Source: Paraburkholderia edwinii (lineage in GTDB: Bacteria; Pseudomonadota; Gammaproteobacteria; Burkholderiales; Burkholderiaceae). From it: DNA of 64,000 bases. The DNA lies in NCBI RefSeq assembly GCF_019428685.1, contig NZ_CP080096.1, positions 930,001 to 994,000 of the forward strand, written 5' to 3'. The position numbers and the translations under genes were made by a program. Under the pieces are notes generated by a model. The model saw only the letters and a program-made list of their open reading frames with translations. It ran no database searches and had not been told where the DNA came from. Of this stretch, positions 34,998 to 44,300 are shown in pieces (position 1 is the first letter of the stretch; the number at the start of each line of letters is the position of its first letter).

Positions 34998-36023
34998 ATG
35001 AACCCCATGCACAAGCAGGCACATAAGCGTGCATTCCTCGCGCGCACCGCGAAGGCGTTCGGCGCTCTGGTGCTCGGCGCGGCATTGAGCGCGTCGTTCG
35101 CAAGCGGCGCGTATGCGCAGCAAAGTGCGGCGGGCAAGCGCTTTGCCTATCTGACGCCGGGGCTCGATCTGCCGTTCTGGCGCATCGTCGGCAAGGGCGT
35201 GACCGATACGGTCAAGGCGCAGGGCGGCACCGTGACGATCTACGATTCGCACAACGATGCCGCCACGCAGCTGAAAAACGCGCAGGACGCGGTCGCGCAA
35301 GGCGTGGCCGGCATCGTGATCTCGCCGACCGATTCGTCGACGGCGCCGAGCGTGCTGCAGATTGCCGCGCGTGCGAAAGTGCCGGTGGTGATTGCCGATA
35401 TCGGCACGAACTCGGGCGATTACGTGTCGTTCATCAGTTCGGAGAACGAGAAAGGCGCATACGAAACCGGCAAGAAGCTCGCTGAAGTGATGAAGCAGAA
35501 GGGCTGGGACAAGGGCGGCTACGGCATTTCGTCGATCTCGCTTGCGCGGCAGAACGGCAAGCTTCGCACCGAAGGTTTCCGCCGTGCGATGAAGGAAGCG
35601 GGCATTCCCGAAGTCGCGCTGAACCAGATGCAGCGCTACACGGCGGACGAAACGTTTCGCTTCGTGCAGGACATGATCACCGCGCACCCGGATATGCATG
35701 GCGTGTTCGTGCAGACCGATGCGCCGACGCTCGGCGCGGCGCGCGCGATCCAGGTCGCGCACAAGCAGTCCGATATCGCGCTCGTCGCGTTCGACGGCAT
35801 TCCGCAATTCGTCGATATGATCAAGGACGGCACGCTGACCGCTTCGGGCATGCAGCAGCCGTATCTGATGGGGCAGAAGGCAGCCGGCGCGATGCTCGAT
35901 CATCTCGCGGGCAAGGAACCGCCGAAGAGCATCGTCGTGCCGGTTGTGGTGGTGTCGAAGGACAATCTCGACCAGGAATTGCCGGTGATCAAACAGACGG
36001 TATTCGGCGGCGAGATGAAGTAA
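34998..36023 (+). CDS. sugar ABC transporter substrate-binding protein (RbsB-type)
   Basis: 341 residues from the ATG at 34998 behind AAGGAG. A signal peptide ends GAYAQQ. Type I periplasmic fold: FAYLTPGLDLPFWRIVGKG, the GIVISPTDSSTAPSVLQ strand, and the hinge DTPTLGAARA-like segment with VAFDGIPQFVDMIKDG. It is the ligand-recognition part of the importer encoded with the lactonase. The ligand is not evident from sequence; D-apiose, erythrose-type sugars or their lactones are candidates from context. Confidence 0.94.
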   Translation: MNPMHKQAHKRAFLARTAKAFGALVLGAALSASFASGAYAQQSAAGKRFAYLTPGLDLPFWRIVGKGVTDTVKAQGGTVTIYDSHNDAATQLKNAQDAVAQGVAGIVISPTDSSTAPSVLQIAARAKVPVVIADIGTNSGDYVSFISSENEKGAYETGKKLAEVMKQKGWDKGGYGISSISLARQNGKLRTEGFRRAMKEAGIPEVALNQMQRYTADETFRFVQDMITAHPDMHGVFVQTDAPTLGAARAIQVAHKQSDIALVAFDGIPQFVDMIKDGTLTASGMQQPYLMGQKAAGAMLDHLAGKEPPKSIVVPVVVVSKDNLDQELPVIKQTVFGGEMK

Positions 36024-36064
36024 AGCACACGGGTGTGCGCGCGCAGGCGCGAAGGTGGAATAAA

Positions 36065-36104
36065 GCATGGCGGCCGGACGTTCGATGCGTGGTAGCCGCC
36101 ATGC
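36065..36104 (+). terminator. hairpin after the sugar ABC operon
   Basis: A perfect 10 bp stem (GCATGGCGGC with GCCGCCATGC) and a 20-base loop, followed by GTTTAT. It lies 42 bp after the binding-protein gene. The T-tract is short, so terminator strength is uncertain. Confidence 0.5.
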
Positions 36105-36193
36105 GTTTATGCTCTGGCTTCGATGCGTAACTGCCGGGAATGTGTATCGGCGGTTATCCGATCATGTCCACTTTTCACGACTGCCCGCTCACG

Positions 36194-37072
36194 ATGACTG
36201 TTCAGACTCGCCGCCATGCCATTCGACGTTTTGCGCTCGCCATCGCGGCGAGCGCTTCACTGACCGCTTTTTCCTCCTTCTCCCACATCGCTTATGCCGC
36301 GGATCCGGTATCGCTTTCTGATGCGATCGCCGGTCCGCAGCGCAGCGATGCCAATCGCGCTCGCGACGCTTACCGTCATCCCGCTCAAACGCTGACCTTC
36401 TTCGGCCTGACCGACCGTCAAACGGTGATCGAAATCGCGCCGGGCGCAGGGTGGTACACCGAGATTCTCGCGCCTTATCTGAGCGCGCACGGCAAGTTGT
36501 ATGAAGCGCCGTACGTCGAGTCGGATGCACAGAGCGCTGCACATCTCGCGCCGATGATCGACCGCTTCAGGCAGAAGCTCGCGCAGGATCCGGCGGACTA
36601 CAGCGGCGTAACAGTCGGTGCGTTGCAGGCGGGCCGGCTGACCGGCGTGGGCGCACCGGGTAGCGCGGATATGGTGCTGACCTTCCGCAACATCCACAAC
36701 TGGATCAAGGACGGCGATCTCGATGCGAACTTCAAGGCCTTTTACACGGCATTAAAACCGGGCGGTGTGCTCGGCGTCGAAGAACATCGCGCGAAGCCGG
36801 GCACGTCGCTCGCCCAGACCATTGTGACCGGCTATGTGACGGAAGACTTCGTCATTGAGCATGCGCGCGCGGCCGGCTTTGAACTGGCCGGCCGTAGCGA
36901 GATCAACGACAATCCGCGCGATACGAAGGACTATCCGAAGGGCGTATGGACGCTGCCGCCCACCTACGCCGAAGGCAACGTTGATCGCGCACGCTATGCG
37001 GCAATCGGCGAATCGGACCGGATGACGCTGCGCTTCGTGAAGCCGGTTGCCGCGCATAAGCAACAGCAATAA
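36194..37072 (+). CDS. exported class I SAM-dependent methyltransferase-like protein
   Basis: 292 residues from the ATG at 36194; an ATG at 36164 is possible and neither has a clear ribosome site. The N-terminus TRRHAIRRFALAIAAS followed by a hydrophobic run ending AYAADP is a strong export signal with a twin-arginine-like but not consensus motif. The mature part has a methyltransferase core: VIEIAPGAGWYTEILAPYL (motif I) and MVLTFRNIHNWIKDGDLD, then LKPGGVLGVEEHR. It resembles the COG4798 predicted methyltransferase group. A SAM enzyme in the periplasm lacks an obvious SAM supply, so its chemistry is open. Confidence 0.8.
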   Translation: MTVQTRRHAIRRFALAIAASASLTAFSSFSHIAYAADPVSLSDAIAGPQRSDANRARDAYRHPAQTLTFFGLTDRQTVIEIAPGAGWYTEILAPYLSAHGKLYEAPYVESDAQSAAHLAPMIDRFRQKLAQDPADYSGVTVGALQAGRLTGVGAPGSADMVLTFRNIHNWIKDGDLDANFKAFYTALKPGGVLGVEEHRAKPGTSLAQTIVTGYVTEDFVIEHARAAGFELAGRSEINDNPRDTKDYPKGVWTLPPTYAEGNVDRARYAAIGESDRMTLRFVKPVAAHKQQQ

Positions 37073-37106
37073 GCGGCTGCAATAAGCGGCTGCAATAGGC
37101 GGCTGC
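37068..37106 (+). repeat. three tandem 13 bp repeats
   Basis: AATAAGCGGCTGC occurs at 37068-37080 and 37081-37093, with a one-base variant (AATAGGCGGCTGC) at 37094-37106; partial, partly inverted copies continue to about 37138. The first copy contains the methyltransferase stop codon. It may act as a 3' structural element or be a slippage-prone repeat. Confidence 0.85.
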
Positions 37107-37141
37107 AATAAATAGCCGCATCAAGCGGCTGCATCAGGCCT

Positions 37142-37456
37142 CTATTGCTTCATCGAGCCGCTCGAATCCTGCGAGCCTTGCGTGCCTTTTCCCTGCGGCG
37201 CCATCCCCTGTTCGCGCTTTTGCATCAGCGAATCCTGCGGCGACGATGCGCCGCTTTGCGGACTGCCTAGCTGATTCATGCTCTCCCCGGCCTTGCCCGG
37301 CTCGATGCCTTGCTTCGCGCCGGGCGTCACGCCTTGCCCGGACCCTTGGGTCGAACCTGCGCCGGTCGTATTGGCGCCACCTGAGTTTGTTTGAGCCATC
37401 GCATTAGCGCTGCCCAGCAACGCCAGCGCGCACAGCATCGCACCGATGCTTTTCAT
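37142..37456 (-). CDS. small secreted low-complexity protein
   Basis: 104 residues from the ATG at 37456 behind GGGAGACG. A signal peptide ends ANAMAQ. The mature chain is Gly/Ser/Gln/Pro-rich (QGSGQGVTPGAKQG, SPQSGASSPQDSLMQK) with no cysteine and no predicted fold. Such small exported Gly/Gln-rich proteins are frequent in Burkholderia, with no known role. It stands alone, convergent with the methyltransferase gene. Confidence 0.7.
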   Translation of the reverse strand: MKSIGAMLCALALLGSANAMAQTNSGGANTTGAGSTQGSGQGVTPGAKQGIEPGKAGESMNQLGSPQSGASSPQDSLMQKREQGMAPQGKGTQGSQDSSGSMKQ

Positions 37457-37773
37457 TGTCGTCTCCCATTTAATGCCCGCGGTATTTCGCTGGCCTGTTT
37501 ACTCAAATGCGCATACCGCGTGCCATATCGGGGACGAAGGGCCATCCGAAGATAACCAAAGTTACAAATTTGCTTGCGTTAGGTGAATTGGTTCGAAATC
37601 GTTTTCGTATCTGGGCCGCAGTGCTTGATCGATTTATTGATATTCGGCTAAACCCGCTTATTCCGTCCGGTTCATCTTTTATTGACTGTACCTACCAGAT
37701 GGACCAACTGTCTTCTACATGAATGGCGCAATGGAATAAGCCGATTGCGCCGTCTGTTGTGAGAGAACAGAAA
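37457..37773. other. AT-richer intergenic region without a convincing gene
   Basis: 317 bp clearly richer in A/T than its surroundings. A 71-codon open frame at 37507-37722 has no ribosome site and no recognisable product. It may hold the promoter for the small ORFs that follow. Confidence 0.5.
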
Positions 37774-37947
37774 ATGAATGAGACCACGCTGCAGCGCGAG
37801 AACCAGGCCGGTGAAGCGCCGTATGTCAACGACCGGGAGTGTTGGAACAACTTTTTTGCGGAGAATAGAAATGCAAAACCACCGCATGTACGGCACGTGC
37901 GAGATATGCGATACCGACGATGGGTTTCAAATGACGGTTGCAATTAA
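37774..37947 (+). CDS. possible small ORF, unknown
   Basis: 57 residues from the ATG at 37774 with GAGAGAAC upstream. The peptide is hydrophilic (NETTLQRENQAGEAPYVNDR) with no motif. Its 3' half overlaps the next ORF in another frame. It could be a leader peptide coupled to that ORF or a non-coding frame; codon usage gives no clear answer. Confidence 0.3.
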   Translation: MNETTLQRENQAGEAPYVNDRECWNNFFAENRNAKPPHVRHVRDMRYRRWVSNDGCN

Positions 37948-38308
37948 AAGGGAAAAGGATTCGAAAAATACTGATAAGGTTTCGCGTGAAAGCGATAATA
38001 TCGTGCGAATACCATGGCACGAAAATCTGGTTTCGAAAGATATCGGACGCGCCTTTATCGGAAACAGCAGCGTCGTTATCGGTTCGCGAATGAAGGACCG
38101 TGATGCCGACCCTTGTGTGCAAAAACGGCGGCTGCGTGCTCACTGGGAACATATCGAGGGCGTCGGCTTGCGGTGCACATGGATTGAAGAGCCGGAAGGC
38201 GAATCGGACGCGACGCCTGAGGCCAAAACCGGAGCAGGCAGCAAGCCAGACGAGAGGGGGAACAGCGGCGCAGGCACCGAATCCGATTCGAACTCAGACG
38301 CCGAGTAG
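37871..38308 (+). CDS. hypothetical acidic protein with an N-terminal CxxC
   Basis: 145 residues from the ATG at 37871 behind GCGGAGAA. It starts QNHRMYGTCEICDTDDGFQ, where the CxxC could bind a metal, continues with a charged central part (IPWHENLVSKDIGRAFIGN) and ends in an acidic Ser/Glu/Asp-rich tail. No signal peptide. I do not recognise it. The local base composition is lower in GC than the window, which hints at acquired DNA. Confidence 0.55.
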   Translation: MQNHRMYGTCEICDTDDGFQMTVAIKREKDSKNTDKVSRESDNIVRIPWHENLVSKDIGRAFIGNSSVVIGSRMKDRDADPCVQKRRLRAHWEHIEGVGLRCTWIEEPEGESDATPEAKTGAGSKPDERGNSGAGTESDSNSDAE

Positions 38309-38347
38309 CCGCTTATCAGCCACCTACACATACGAGCCACATACCAG

Positions 38348-39073
38348 CTACGATTCGTCGCGCGGCGCCAGTGTGACGGTCGACATCGTTCGTTCGGCGA
38401 GCACCGCATCGCGCTTCGCCAGCAAATGCGCGCGCAGGATCGCGCCCATCTTCTTGCCATCGCGCGACTCGAGCGCCTCGATCATCTCTTCGTGATCGCG
38501 GATCGCGCTATCCCACTTCTGCGTTTGAAAGTTCGAACGGAACCGCAACGCCTGCAGGCGCCGGTTGATCGACAGGTACGTCTGCCGCAGCGCCGAGTTG
38601 CGCGCGGCTTCGTTGATCTTGTCGTGAATCTTGTGGTTGCGGCTGTAGTAGCCCGACAGGTCGTTCTGCGCGCGGCACGCGAGCATCGCGTAGTGCAGCG
38701 CCTTGATTTCCGCCAGCTCGACGGGCGTGATGCGCTCGCACGCGAGTTCGCCCGAAAACGCCTCGAGCCCGCTCATCAGTTCAAACGTTTCGCGAATCTC
38801 GGCGTCGGTCATTTGAGAGACCGTCGCGCCCTTGTTCGGCGAAATATCGATCAGGCCTTCGGCGGCCAGCACCTTCAGCGCTTCGCGCAGCGGCGTGCGT
38901 GAAATGCCGAGCGTCTCGCATAGCTGACGCTCGTTGAGCTTCACGCCAGGCGCGAGCAGCCCCTCGACGATGAAGTTGCGCAGATGGTCGACCACGGTGT
39001 CGTGCAGACGCTGCCGTTCGACCTTCGGCAATGACGGCGGCAGCATTGCCTCCGGCATGTCAGCATTTTGCAT
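38348..39073 (-). CDS. GntR-family regulator with FCD domain
   Basis: 241 residues from the ATG at 39073, which lies inside a palindromic operator. The winged helix contains LNERQLCETLGISRTPLREAL, followed by an all-helical FCD domain with FELMSGLEAFSGELACER and the ligand-type His residues in HYAMLACRAQ and NHKIHDKINEAARNSALRQ. It is divergent from the aminotransferase operon, and the same palindrome occurs in both upstream regions, so it should repress itself and that operon. Effector unknown. Confidence 0.92.
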   Translation of the reverse strand: MQNADMPEAMLPPSLPKVERQRLHDTVVDHLRNFIVEGLLAPGVKLNERQLCETLGISRTPLREALKVLAAEGLIDISPNKGATVSQMTDAEIRETFELMSGLEAFSGELACERITPVELAEIKALHYAMLACRAQNDLSGYYSRNHKIHDKINEAARNSALRQTYLSINRRLQALRFRSNFQTQKWDSAIRDHEEMIEALESRDGKKMGAILRAHLLAKRDAVLAERTMSTVTLAPRDES

Positions 39074-39078
39074 GCAAA
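39067..39078. promoter_or_regulatory. palindromic operator at the FCD regulator start
   Basis: Perfect 12 bp palindrome TTTGCATGCAAA overlapping the regulator's ATG. It matches the 16 bp site at 39221-39236, which supports autoregulation by blocking at the start codon. Confidence 0.7.
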
Positions 39079-39131
39079 GACCTCATGATTGGTTCGACGG
39101 CATTTTATCGCAGGTCGGCTCGCCGCAAGGC

Positions 39132-39171
39132 GTGCGGGTTTATACCTGGCGGTGTGCGGGTTTATACCTGG
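39132..39171 (+). repeat. 18 bp direct repeat at a 22 bp period in a promoter region
   Basis: GTGCGGGTTTATACCTGG occurs at 39132-39149 and again at 39154-39171. The 22 bp offset is about two helical turns. It lies between the divergent FCD regulator and the aminotransferase gene and may be an activator site or a duplicated promoter (TATACC core). Confidence 0.75.
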
Positions 39172-39220
39172 ACGTTTCGGGCGAATTTTGCTTCCCGCAT
39201 CAGGATGCCTGCGCTAGAGT

Positions 39221-39236
39221 ATTTTGCATGCAAAAT
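39221..39236. promoter_or_regulatory. palindromic operator upstream of the aminotransferase operon
   Basis: Perfect 16 bp palindrome ATTTTGCATGCAAAAT ending 32 bp before the aminotransferase ATG. It shares its 12 bp core with the site at the divergent FCD regulator's start codon. Confidence 0.75.
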
Positions 39237-39268
39237 TCAAACGCAAGGTTTCCAATAAAGGACCGCAC

Positions 39269-40489
39269 ATGCTGAAACTCGACTTCCACCCGGCCGGCCG
39301 TCACTTTCTGCAGATCCCCGGGCCGAGCCCCGTACCCGATCGCATCTTGCGGGCGATGAGCTATCCGACCATCGATCACCGCGGCCCTGAGTTCGGCGCG
39401 CTGGGGCTGAAGGTGCTCGACGGCATCAAGAAGATCTTCAAGACTTCGCAACCGGTCGTCATCTATCCGGCATCGGGCACGGGCGCGTGGGAAGCCGCGC
39501 TGTGCAATACGCTGAGCGCGGGCGACACGGTACTGATGTACGAGACGGGTCACTTCGCGACGCTGTGGAAGAAGATGGCCGAGAACCTGGGGCTGAAACC
39601 CGAGTTTCTCGGTTTGCCCGGTGTCGAAGGCTGGCGCCGCGGTGTGCAGGCGGACCTGATTGAAGCGCGTCTGCGTGCCGATACGAACCACGTCATCAAG
39701 GCCGTGTGTGTCGTGCACAACGAGACGTCGACGGGCGTGACTTCCGATATCGCAGCCGTGCGCCGCGCGATCGATGCGGCCGGTCACCCGGCGCTGCTGA
39801 TGGTCGATACGATTTCGGGCCTTGCGTCGGCCGACTACCGGCATGACGAATGGGGCGTCGACGTGACCGTGTCGGGCTCGCAGAAGGGCTTGATGTTGCC
39901 GCCGGGCATTAGCTTCAACGCGATTTCGCCGAAGGCGATGAAGGCGCACGAAAGCGCGAAGCTGCCGCGCGCGTTCTGGGACTGGGCCGACATCGTCGAG
40001 ATGAACAAGCAGGGCTACTGGCCGTACACGCCGAACACGAACCTGCTGTACGGGCTGCACGAATCGCTCGAGATGATTCTCGGCGAAGGGCTCGACAACG
40101 TGTTCGCGCGTCATCAGCGGCTTGCGGCCGCCTGCCGCGCGGCCGTGACCGCGTGGGGCCTCGAGATCCAGTGCGCGGACCCGGCCGTCTATTCGCCGGT
40201 TCTGACGGGCGTGATCATGCCGGAAGGCGTCGATGCGGACGCGGTGCGCAAGCTGATCTACGAACACTTCGACATGTCGCTCGGCACGGGCCTTGGCAAG
40301 GTGAAGGGCCGCATGTTCCGTATCGGCCACCTCGGCGAGTGCAACGACCTCACGCTGATGGCGACGCTGTCCGGCTGCGAAATGGGCCTGAAGCTCGCGG
40401 GCGTGCCGTTGAAGTCGAGCGGCGTGACGGCGGCCATGGAGTATCTGACGAGCCACGTCGCGAAGCCGTCGCTGAAGGCGGCTGCATGA
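39269..40489 (+). CDS. serine--glyoxylate aminotransferase-like class V aminotransferase
   Basis: 406 residues from the ATG at 39269 behind AAAGGA. PLP class V fold: IPGPSPVPDRILRAM, DHRGPEFGALGLKVLDG, PASGTGAWEAAL and the PLP lysine Lys206 in SGSQKGLMLPPG. Sequence and length fit serine-glyoxylate aminotransferase (serine + glyoxylate to hydroxypyruvate + glycine), though alanine- or aspartate-glyoxylate relatives are close. It heads the operon, with a 4 nt overlap to the next gene. In context it could remove glyoxylate formed during breakdown of the operon's substrate. Confidence 0.88.
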   Translation: MLKLDFHPAGRHFLQIPGPSPVPDRILRAMSYPTIDHRGPEFGALGLKVLDGIKKIFKTSQPVVIYPASGTGAWEAALCNTLSAGDTVLMYETGHFATLWKKMAENLGLKPEFLGLPGVEGWRRGVQADLIEARLRADTNHVIKAVCVVHNETSTGVTSDIAAVRRAIDAAGHPALLMVDTISGLASADYRHDEWGVDVTVSGSQKGLMLPPGISFNAISPKAMKAHESAKLPRAFWDWADIVEMNKQGYWPYTPNTNLLYGLHESLEMILGEGLDNVFARHQRLAAACRAAVTAWGLEIQCADPAVYSPVLTGVIMPEGVDADAVRKLIYEHFDMSLGTGLGKVKGRMFRIGHLGECNDLTLMATLSGCEMGLKLAGVPLKSSGVTAAMEYLTSHVAKPSLKAAA

Positions 40490-41292
40490 CGGCGCGCGAA
40501 CCGCAGGTAGCGGCCGCTGCTGGCGGCTTGACGCAAGGGTCGCGTGAAGCGCTCGCGCGGCTGTTTGTCGATGCGCGTACGCGGCGTGCGTGGCTCGATG
40601 CGTTGCCGCAGGATGCGCAGCCCGCGAACGCAGAGGATGCCTACGCAGTCCAGCACGCGACGCTTCATGCGATGCGCGATTCGATCGGCGGATGGAAGGT
40701 CGGTGCGAAAACGCCGACTGGCGGCCCGATTCAAGGATCGCCGTTGCCGGCTTCTTGCGTATATCGCAGCGGCGCCGAGCTGTCGCGCGGTTCGTTCAAC
40801 CAAGCGGGTCTCGAGCTCGAGGTTGCATTTGCGCTTGGGCGCCGTTTCGAGCCGACCGGTGGGCCTTATACCGACGAACAGGTGCTCGATGCGATCGAAT
40901 CGATGCACGCGACGATCGAGATCGTGACAAGCCGCTTCAGCGGTTGGCCTGCGGTCGACAAGCTGTGGCAGCTCGCCGACTTGCAGAACCACGGTGCATT
41001 GATCGTCGGCGAAGCGGTGCCGTACGACGGCACGTTTTCGTTTGTCGCGCCGGCCGCAAGCTTCACGATCGACGGTGCGCCGCTGTTCGATAGCGCGCCG
41101 GCGAATCCGGCCGGCGATCCGCGCAGGCTGCTCGGCTGGCTCGTCAATCACGGCGTATCGCGCGGCCTCACGTTTGAGTCCGGCACGGTGCTGACCTGCG
41201 GCTCGTACACGGGCATGGCGTTTCCGGAGAAGGGCGGCGTCGTGCGCGGTGCGATAGACGGCTTGCCGCCGGTGCAGTTCACGCTCAGTTGA
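40486..41292 (+). CDS. 2-keto-4-pentenoate hydratase/FAH family enzyme
   Basis: 268 residues; the ATG overlaps the aminotransferase stop (ATGA). MhpD/fumarylacetoacetate hydrolase fold: GGWKVGAKTP, LELEVAFALGRRF with two of the metal-binding acidic residues, HATIEIVTSRF, and C-terminal VLTCGSYTGM. Such enzymes hydrate 2-oxo-4-enoates or decarboxylate 2-oxo acids using Mg or Mn. Substrate unknown; no ring-cleavage dioxygenase is present, which argues against an aromatic meta-cleavage role. Confidence 0.88.
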   Translation: MTAREPQVAAAAGGLTQGSREALARLFVDARTRRAWLDALPQDAQPANAEDAYAVQHATLHAMRDSIGGWKVGAKTPTGGPIQGSPLPASCVYRSGAELSRGSFNQAGLELEVAFALGRRFEPTGGPYTDEQVLDAIESMHATIEIVTSRFSGWPAVDKLWQLADLQNHGALIVGEAVPYDGTFSFVAPAASFTIDGAPLFDSAPANPAGDPRRLLGWLVNHGVSRGLTFESGTVLTCGSYTGMAFPEKGGVVRGAIDGLPPVQFTLS

Positions 41293-41387
41293 TCAGCCCA
41301 AGAGCCACCACGCCGGTCCGCTTGCTTGTATCGAGCAAATCGAGCCTAACGAGCGAACGTCCATCCATTTGAATCGTTGCGACGCCC

Positions 41388-44300
41388 ATGCTGAATTCCC
41401 GTCCCCAGGCACTTGTTCAGCCGATCCACCTGATGCCCGCAGCGGCGCGTGCGAAGCTCACGCCGCTCGCCACGCGTCTGGCGGCGGAACTGAAAGGCGA
41501 TGTGCTGTTCGACCGCGCCACACGCGGCCGTTATGCAACCGATGCATCGATTTACCAGATCATGCCGCTTGGCGTTGTCGTGCCGAAGGACCAGGCGGAC
41601 CTGAAGCTCGCGCTCGACATCGCGCGCGACAGCAAGGCGCCCGTGCTGGCGCGCGGCGCGGGCACGAGCCAATGCGGGCAAACGATCGGCGAAGCGCTGG
41701 TCATCGATACGAGCAAGTGGCTCAACAACGTCGTTCATTTCGATAAGGACGCGCGCACGGTGACGGTCGAGCCCGGCGTCGTGCTCGATCACCTGAATGC
41801 GTGGCTGAAGCCGCATGGGCTGTGGTTCCCGGTCGACGTGTCGACGAGCGCGCAATGCACGATCGGCGGCATGGCCGGCAACAACTCGTGCGGTTCGCGC
41901 TCGATGGAATACGGGATCATGGTGCACAACGTCGATGCGATCGACGCGGTGCTCGCCGACGGTCACGAAGCACGCTTTACAAGCTTGTCGAAGATGACGA
42001 GCGATGCGCGCACGCGCGCACTGGTCGAAGAAGTGCGCAAGATCGCGCAGCGCGAGCGCGATGAAATGCGCGAGCAGATTCCAAAGGTGCTGCGGCGCGT
42101 GGCCGGCTACAACCTCGATCTGTTCGAATGCCAGAGCCCGCTGCCGTTTTCCGCCGATGGCGAACCGAACCTCGCGCACCTGCTGGTCGGCTCCGAAGGC
42201 ACGCTCGCGTTCAGCCGCACGCTCACGCTGAAACTTTCGCCGTTGCCCGCGTATAAGACGCTAGGCGTTGTGAACTTCCCGACGTTCTACTCGGCGATGG
42301 ACATGACGCAGCATATTGTGAAGCTCGGCCCCGTCGCGGTCGAACTCGTCGATCGCACGATGATCGATCTCGCGATGTCGAACCCGGCGTTTCGGCCTGT
42401 CGTCGAAAAGGCGCTGGTGGGCGAGCCGCAAGCGGTGCTGCTCGTCGAATTTGCCGGCGCTGACAAAGATACGCAACTCGCGAAGCTTGCTCAGCTCGTC
42501 GAATTGATGGGCGATCTCGGCTTGCCCGGTTCGGTTGTCGAAATGCCGGACGCGCACGCGCAAAAGGCGCTGTGGGATGTGCGCAAGGCCGGGCTCAACA
42601 TCATGATGAGCATGAAGGGCGACGGCAAGCCGGTGTCGTTTATCGAAGACTGCGCGGTGCCGCTCGAACATCTGGCCGAGTATACGAGCCGCCTTACCGA
42701 GGTGTTCCACAAGAACGGCACCGAAGGCACGTGGTACGCACATGCTAGCGTCGGCACGCTGCATGTGCGTCCGATTCTCGATATGCGCCGCGACGGCGCG
42801 CAAAAAATGCGCGCGATTGCCGAAGAGGCTGCCGCGATGGTGCGCGAATACAAGGGCGCGTATTCGGGCGAACACGGCGATGGCTTGTGTCGCGGCGAAT
42901 GGGTGGCCTGGCAATACGGTCCGCGTATCAATGAGGCGTTCCGAGACATCAAGAAGCTATTCGATCCGGACAACCGGCTGAGCCCGGACCGCATCGTCAA
43001 TCCGCCGAAGATGGACGACGCAACGAATTTCCGCTTTCCTCCCAGCTATCGGGAACGCGAATGGAAGCCGGCGCTCGACTGGTCCGCCTGGAACGTCACA
43101 CGCGATCCGCTGACCGGTGCGGAAGGCGCGCTGGGCTCCGGCGGCGATCGCGCGAACGGTCTCGCGAAAGCAGTCGAGATGTGCAACAACAACGGCCACT
43201 GCCGCAAGTTCGACGCGGGCACGATGTGCCCGAGTTACCGCATCACGAAGGACGAGCAGCATGTGACGCGCGGCCGCGCAAATACGCTGCGCCTCGCGAT
43301 CTCGGGTCAACTCGGCGAAGACGGTCTGGCCGGCAGCGACGTCAAGGAAGTGCTCGATCTGTGCGTGTCGTGCAAGGGGTGCAAGCGCGATTGCCCAACC
43401 GGTGTCGATATGGCGCGCATCAAGATCGAAGCGCGCGCCGCATGGAATGCGCGTCACGGCACGACGCTGCGCGAGCGGTTGATCGCGTATCTGCCGCGCT
43501 ATGCGCGATATGCGAGCCGCATGCCTGCGCTGGCCGGTTCGCTCGAACGCATGCCGTTCGCGCGCTGGATGAAATCGCGCATCGGGCTTGCGGCAGAGCG
43601 CTCTTTCCCACGATTTGCGAAACCGTTCCTTCCGAACGTGCAGCCGCGTGCGAATATTGAAGCAGGCACTAAAGAAGTTCTGCTATTTGTCGATACCTTC
43701 AACAACTACATGGAGCCCGATAACGCGCGTGCGGCACAGCGCGTACTCGAAGCAGCGGGCTACACGGTGCACTTCAACGTAAAGGATGGCGAACGGCCGT
43801 TGTGTTGCGGCCGGACGTTCCTTTCGGCGGGTCTCGTCGACGAGGCGAAGGCCGAAGCGCGCCGTGCGCTCGATGCGCTGCTGCCGTATGTGGAGCGCGG
43901 CGTGTCGATCGTCGGTCTCGAGCCGTCGTGCCTGCTGTCGTTGCGCGACGAGTTTCTCGGTTACGGATATGGCGACGCGGCAAAGCAGCTGGCCGCGTCG
44001 TCGTTCCTGTTCGAGGAGTTTCTGGTGCACGAGCAGGCGGCGGGCCGATTCAAGGTATCGCTCAAGCCGCTCGATACCGCGAAGGCGCTGCTGCACGGCC
44101 ACTGTCATCAGAAGGCGTTCGATGCGGTGCGTCCGGTGCAGACCGTGCTCGGCTGGATTCCGGGCCTCAAGGTCGAAGCGATCGAATCGTCGTGCTGCGG
44201 CATGGCGGGCAGCTTCGGTTATGAGGCAGAGCATTACGACGCGTCGAAGGCAATGGCGGAACTGTCGCTGTTGCCCGCGATTAGAAACGCAGGCGATGCA

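Noticed and set aside
37507..37722. 71-codon frame in the AT-richer patch
   Set aside because: No ribosome site and no recognisable sequence; kept only as a note in the intergenic entry.
40486..41292. Aromatic meta-cleavage hydratase (MhpD/XylJ) role
   Set aside because: No ring-cleavage dioxygenase, hydrolase or aldolase of that pathway lies nearby.
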